Assembly (NCBI GenBank): GCA_937871705.1
Contig: CALMOO010000546.1
Coordinates: 1-8,747, forward strand
From: an uncultured Hymenobacter sp.
Lineage (GTDB): Bacteria; Bacteroidota; Bacteroidia; Cytophagales; Hymenobacteraceae
Length of the DNA: 8,747 bases
Reading direction: 5' to 3'
The number at the start of each line of letters is the position of its first letter. The first letter of the stretch is position 1. Of this stretch, positions 6,531 to 8,747 are shown in pieces. The position numbers and the translations under genes were made by a program. A model generated the notes under the pieces. It searched no databases, had not been told where the DNA came from, and saw only the letters and a program-made list of their open reading frames with translations.

Positions 6531-6961
6531 CCAAGCTGGCTGCCCAAAAAAGGCTTACGGTTCTCTGGTTTTGCGGCGCGGCGTTTTTGGCCGTTTTGTT
6601 TGTGCTGTTCACGGTGCTCAACCGCTTTGGCGAGCACAACACGGATGCCTGGCAGTGGTACTCGCAAAACATTGTACCCAGCCTCACGCTCATCGTGGGC
6701 AGCTTCTACGCCACGGCGGCGCAAGACGAGGCCACGGCGCCGCAAGTCGATATATTTTACTACCGCCTGTGCTTCGGCATTTCGCTGTTCTACCTGGTGG
6801 CGCTCTGCCTCACGGTGCTGGTGGCGCCCCTGGCGCAGCACGTGGCCCAGCTCACGATGCTCGATTTGCTGAACAGCTCCAAGCTGTATCTCACCATTTT
6901 TCAGGGGGTAGTGTCTTATTCGCTGGGCGTGTTTTTTGTAAAAAGCTCGGCTAAAAGCTGA
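6527..6961 (+). CDS. Small four-helix membrane protein, function unknown
   Basis: This 144-residue protein has four likely membrane segments: about 11-31, 47-64 (shorter and less certain), 81-103 and 118-138. Basic residues before the first helix (MTKLAAQKR) would favour a cytoplasmic N-terminus, and an even number of helices would also place the C-terminus inside. I see no enzymatic motif and no family I recognise. Its ATG overlaps the stop of the secreted-protein gene (ATGA at 6527-6530), so translation is probably coupled. It is the last gene of the plus-strand run and is followed by the convergent hairpin junction. It could anchor or sense for the exported protein, but this rests on gene order only. 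Confidence 0.8.
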   Translation: MTKLAAQKRLTVLWFCGAAFLAVLFVLFTVLNRFGEHNTDAWQWYSQNIVPSLTLIVGSFYATAAQDEATAPQVDIFYYRLCFGISLFYLVALCLTVLVAPLAQHVAQLTMLDLLNSSKLYLTIFQGVVSYSLGVFFVKSSAKS

Positions 6962-6981
6962 GTGGCCAGCCCCAAAGCAAA

Positions 6982-7019
6982 CGCTACCCCCCAGCCTGCT
7001 CCAAGGCCAAGGGGTAGCG
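6982..7019. terminator. Hairpin between convergent genes, probable bidirectional terminator
   Basis: CGCTACCCC (6982-6990) pairs perfectly with GGGGTAGCG (7011-7019). Inside the loop GCCT (6994-6997) can pair with AGGC (7004-7007), giving a 9-bp lower and 4-bp upper stem. It lies 20 bp after the stop of the membrane-protein gene and 27 bp beyond the peroxidase stop on the other strand, where a shared terminator would be placed. No T-run follows on either strand, so termination strength is uncertain. Confidence 0.5.
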
Positions 7020-7023
7020 CGGC

Positions 7024-7060
7024 TAAACCACCGGTAGCCCCACGGGCTACGGCAGGTTTA
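7024..7060. repeat. Second hairpin, spanning the stop codon of the peroxidase gene
   Basis: The inner stem is GTAGCCC (7034-7040) with GGGCTAC (7044-7050) and a CAC loop. The outer stem is TAAACC (7024-7029) with GGTTTA (7055-7060), separated from the inner one by a 4x4 internal loop. The TAG stop of the peroxidase (7047-7049, minus strand) lies inside the inner stem. It may help protect or terminate the peroxidase transcript together with the neighbouring hairpin. Confidence 0.4.
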
Positions 7061-8744
7061 CGACGCCCGCGCCAATGTCGGCTTTGTCGGGCATAAAGAG
7101 CCGGAGCACCGGGTCGAGCTGGTTCAGAATCAGATTGCCCAGGATGTTGCCATCAAGCTGGGCGGTTGCCTCGGGGTGCACCTCGGCGTGGGTGGCCACG
7201 ACGGGGGCGGCTAGCACGGGGGCGTGCTCGACGGGGCCGCCGGGCCGGGGCATGGTCGTGAGCACGGGTGGTACGTTGGGCACCTTCGTCACGATGGGGG
7301 GGGTAGGCACGCGCAGGCCTTGCAGCATGCTCAGGCAAGGCGCGAAAAAATACTCACCGCCGCGCATGGTAATGAAGTCGCCAAAAGGCACGTCCTTTTT
7401 GGGGTGCGTGGTGTCGCCGTAGGCCGGTGGCCAGTGGTAGGTGGTGTTGTCGGCGGGCTGCCCAATGAGCGGGTCTTTGCCGGTGCCGGCGTGCGAGAAC
7501 GAAGGCGCATTGACCCACGACTGCTGCACAAACTCGAACTGCGCGGCGATGTCGGCCACGTAGCACATAAACAACAGCCCTACCCCCCCCGTGGGCCGCT
7601 CGGCGGGGCCGTCCGCAAGGTTGCCGTCGGCCTCGCGCGTGCGGGGCGCATCCTCAAACGGAATGCCGCGCCGCACCAGCCGCTTGGCTTTGTTGAACAC
7701 CGGGCCGCCCACATCGGTGCGCGGCCCGCTCTTGCGGATGTGCGCGTGGAAGGGGCACTTGCCCTCGCTGCCCGCCGCCGCGTAGTTGAAGTCGTTTTCC
7801 TGGTGGCCGGGCGCCGGGCCCTGGCCTTGGCCGTGGAGCATGACGGGGGTGCCGTCTTCGAAGCGGCCCACCGCCCAGGCCCCAATTAGCTCGGCCTGCT
7901 CTTGCTGGGCGGGCGTCCAGGTGGCCTGGTCGGCAGGCAGGTTAAACACAGCTTTGGCTACTTCTTTCTCGCGGGTTTTAAAGCCGCGCACGTTCTGCTC
8001 CAGCTTTCTAAACACAAAGTAGCTGCCCAAGCTATTGGGACCAAACTTGCCGCCGGGGTCGGGCACCATCATCAGGGCGGGGGTAGCTTGGGGGTTCCAC
8101 TGGGCCACGGTGGGCGGCATTTCATTGGCAAAAAACACCGGCTGGCTGATGCCATCGACGTAGTTATTGTGCTCGATGCCATCGCCTTTGGCATTGCGCA
8201 GCACCACGCCGCGCTCGATGGCCACCACGTCGGCCTTGCCAGCCAGCGACTGCTTGATGGCCCGGGCCAGCGACCGGGCGTGGTGCACGTCGGCATCGGC
8301 CACCAGTATCATGGCATGGATGGTGCCGGCGGCGCCGTTCAGGCCCTGGTGCCAGGTAGCGGGGCTGGGGTCGTGCAGGCTCGCGTTCACGGCGGGGTCC
8401 TTCATGCTCTTGGCAAAGCGCGCGTCGGTGGGCGTTTTGGCGGCCTCCACGCCCAAGAAGGCGTAGCCGGCCGCACTCAGAAAGAGCGCCGAAAACACGC
8501 CGCCCGGAATGCGCTCGTCGTGGAAGCGCTGGGTTTCGTCGAGCTGCTTGCGCGCCGTCGTCACGAAGGCCGTGCTGTAGCTGGCCAGCCAGTTGCGCAT
8601 CTCGTTCTTCTTGCCCGCTTTAAAGCTGAGAAAGATGTTGAACGTGAACTGGCGCCCGTGGCCTTTGAGAATGTTGCCCTGCATGTCGTTGAGGGCCGCG
8701 TCGGTGGGGCTAACCGGAAACTGCGTTAAAAAAGAACCTGCCAT
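7047..8744 (-). CDS. DyP-type heme peroxidase with an extended C-terminal tail
   Basis: This 565-residue protein is a dye-decolorizing-type peroxidase, a heme enzyme that uses hydrogen peroxide to oxidise aromatic or other substrates. Family signatures run in order: DMQGNILKGHGR (20-31) and the distal aspartate Asp197 in NYVDGISQP. CPFHAHIRKSGPR follows, with His335 as the expected proximal heme ligand and R355-R359 (RLVRRG) holding the distal arginine candidate. Next come GLLFMCYVADIAAQFEFVQ (389-407) and GGEYFFAP (462-469). The usual GXXDG motif reads NYVDG here: the first glycine is Asn194. After residue 480 comes an 86-residue tail, first rich in Pro, Val and Ala, then ending in a more hydrophobic segment (LDGNILGNLIL and DPVLRLFMP). 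No N-terminal signal peptide is visible. The start MAGSFLTQFP fits the family, and the gene's own promoter lies outside the window. It is convergent with the protease operon, so it need not be coregulated with it. Confidence 0.95.
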   Translation of the reverse strand: MAGSFLTQFPVSPTDAALNDMQGNILKGHGRQFTFNIFLSFKAGKKNEMRNWLASYSTAFVTTARKQLDETQRFHDERIPGGVFSALFLSAAGYAFLGVEAAKTPTDARFAKSMKDPAVNASLHDPSPATWHQGLNGAAGTIHAMILVADADVHHARSLARAIKQSLAGKADVVAIERGVVLRNAKGDGIEHNNYVDGISQPVFFANEMPPTVAQWNPQATPALMMVPDPGGKFGPNSLGSYFVFRKLEQNVRGFKTREKEVAKAVFNLPADQATWTPAQQEQAELIGAWAVGRFEDGTPVMLHGQGQGPAPGHQENDFNYAAAGSEGKCPFHAHIRKSGPRTDVGGPVFNKAKRLVRRGIPFEDAPRTREADGNLADGPAERPTGGVGLLFMCYVADIAAQFEFVQQSWVNAPSFSHAGTGKDPLIGQPADNTTYHWPPAYGDTTHPKKDVPFGDFITMRGGEYFFAPCLSMLQGLRVPTPPIVTKVPNVPPVLTTMPRPGGPVEHAPVLAAPVVATHAEVHPEATAQLDGNILGNLILNQLDPVLRLFMPDKADIGAGVVNLP

Positions 8745-8747
8745 GGT

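Noticed and set aside
7902..8729. Open frame of 275 codons opposite the DyP peroxidase
   Set aside because: The minus-strand frame has all DyP signatures, and the opposite frame is a low-information shadow.

Overview
The window looks like chromosomal DNA of a GC-rich Bacteroidota bacterium. Hymenobacter or a close relative is my best guess. This rests on three things: high G+C with dense coding, a candidate Bacteroidota-type -7 element (TACGTTTG) in the one large intergenic region, and no convincing Shine-Dalgarno sites before the starts. The octamer GGGGGTAG / CTACCCCC is also scattered throughout, which I associate with Hymenobacter from memory only. No rRNA, tRNA, CRISPR array, integrase or recognisable transposase is visible.

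Layout. Bases 1-64 hold no gene. A minus-strand block follows: a 479-residue protein of unknown family (65-1504) and, upstream of it, a 123-residue fragment (1600-1971). The fragment is a gapless, 42 % identical copy of the middle of the 479-residue protein and may be a decayed duplicate. A 409-bp intergenic region (1972-2380) carries several inverted repeats and the candidate promoter. It leads into a plus-strand run of four genes: an S8 subtilisin-like protease (2381-3964), an alpha/beta hydrolase (3999-5312), a secreted protein with a beta-sandwich-like domain, a ten-proline linker and an unrecognised C-terminal domain (5391-6530), and a four-helix membrane protein (6527-6961). The last two overlap by ATGA. 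A hairpin-rich convergent junction (6962-7060) separates this run from a minus-strand DyP-type heme peroxidase (7047-8744), whose start codon lies three bases from the window edge.

How the genes may work together. The protease, hydrolase, secreted protein and membrane protein look like one transcription unit with parts in different compartments. The first two have no obvious signal peptide from the preferred starts and are probably cytoplasmic. The third is exported and the fourth is in the inner membrane. The divergent 479-residue protein has a helical front and a Gly/Ser/aromatic beta-rich rear with an internal repeat, which would be compatible with a membrane-active or structural role. A protease next to a possible membrane-active protein and a lipase-like hydrolase invites comparison with conflict or self-killing modules, but nothing in the sequence proves this. 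The DyP peroxidase is the only gene apart from the S8 protease and the hydrolase whose biochemical class is clear. It carries an unusual 86-residue Pro/Val/Ala-rich tail and a modified GXXDG motif.
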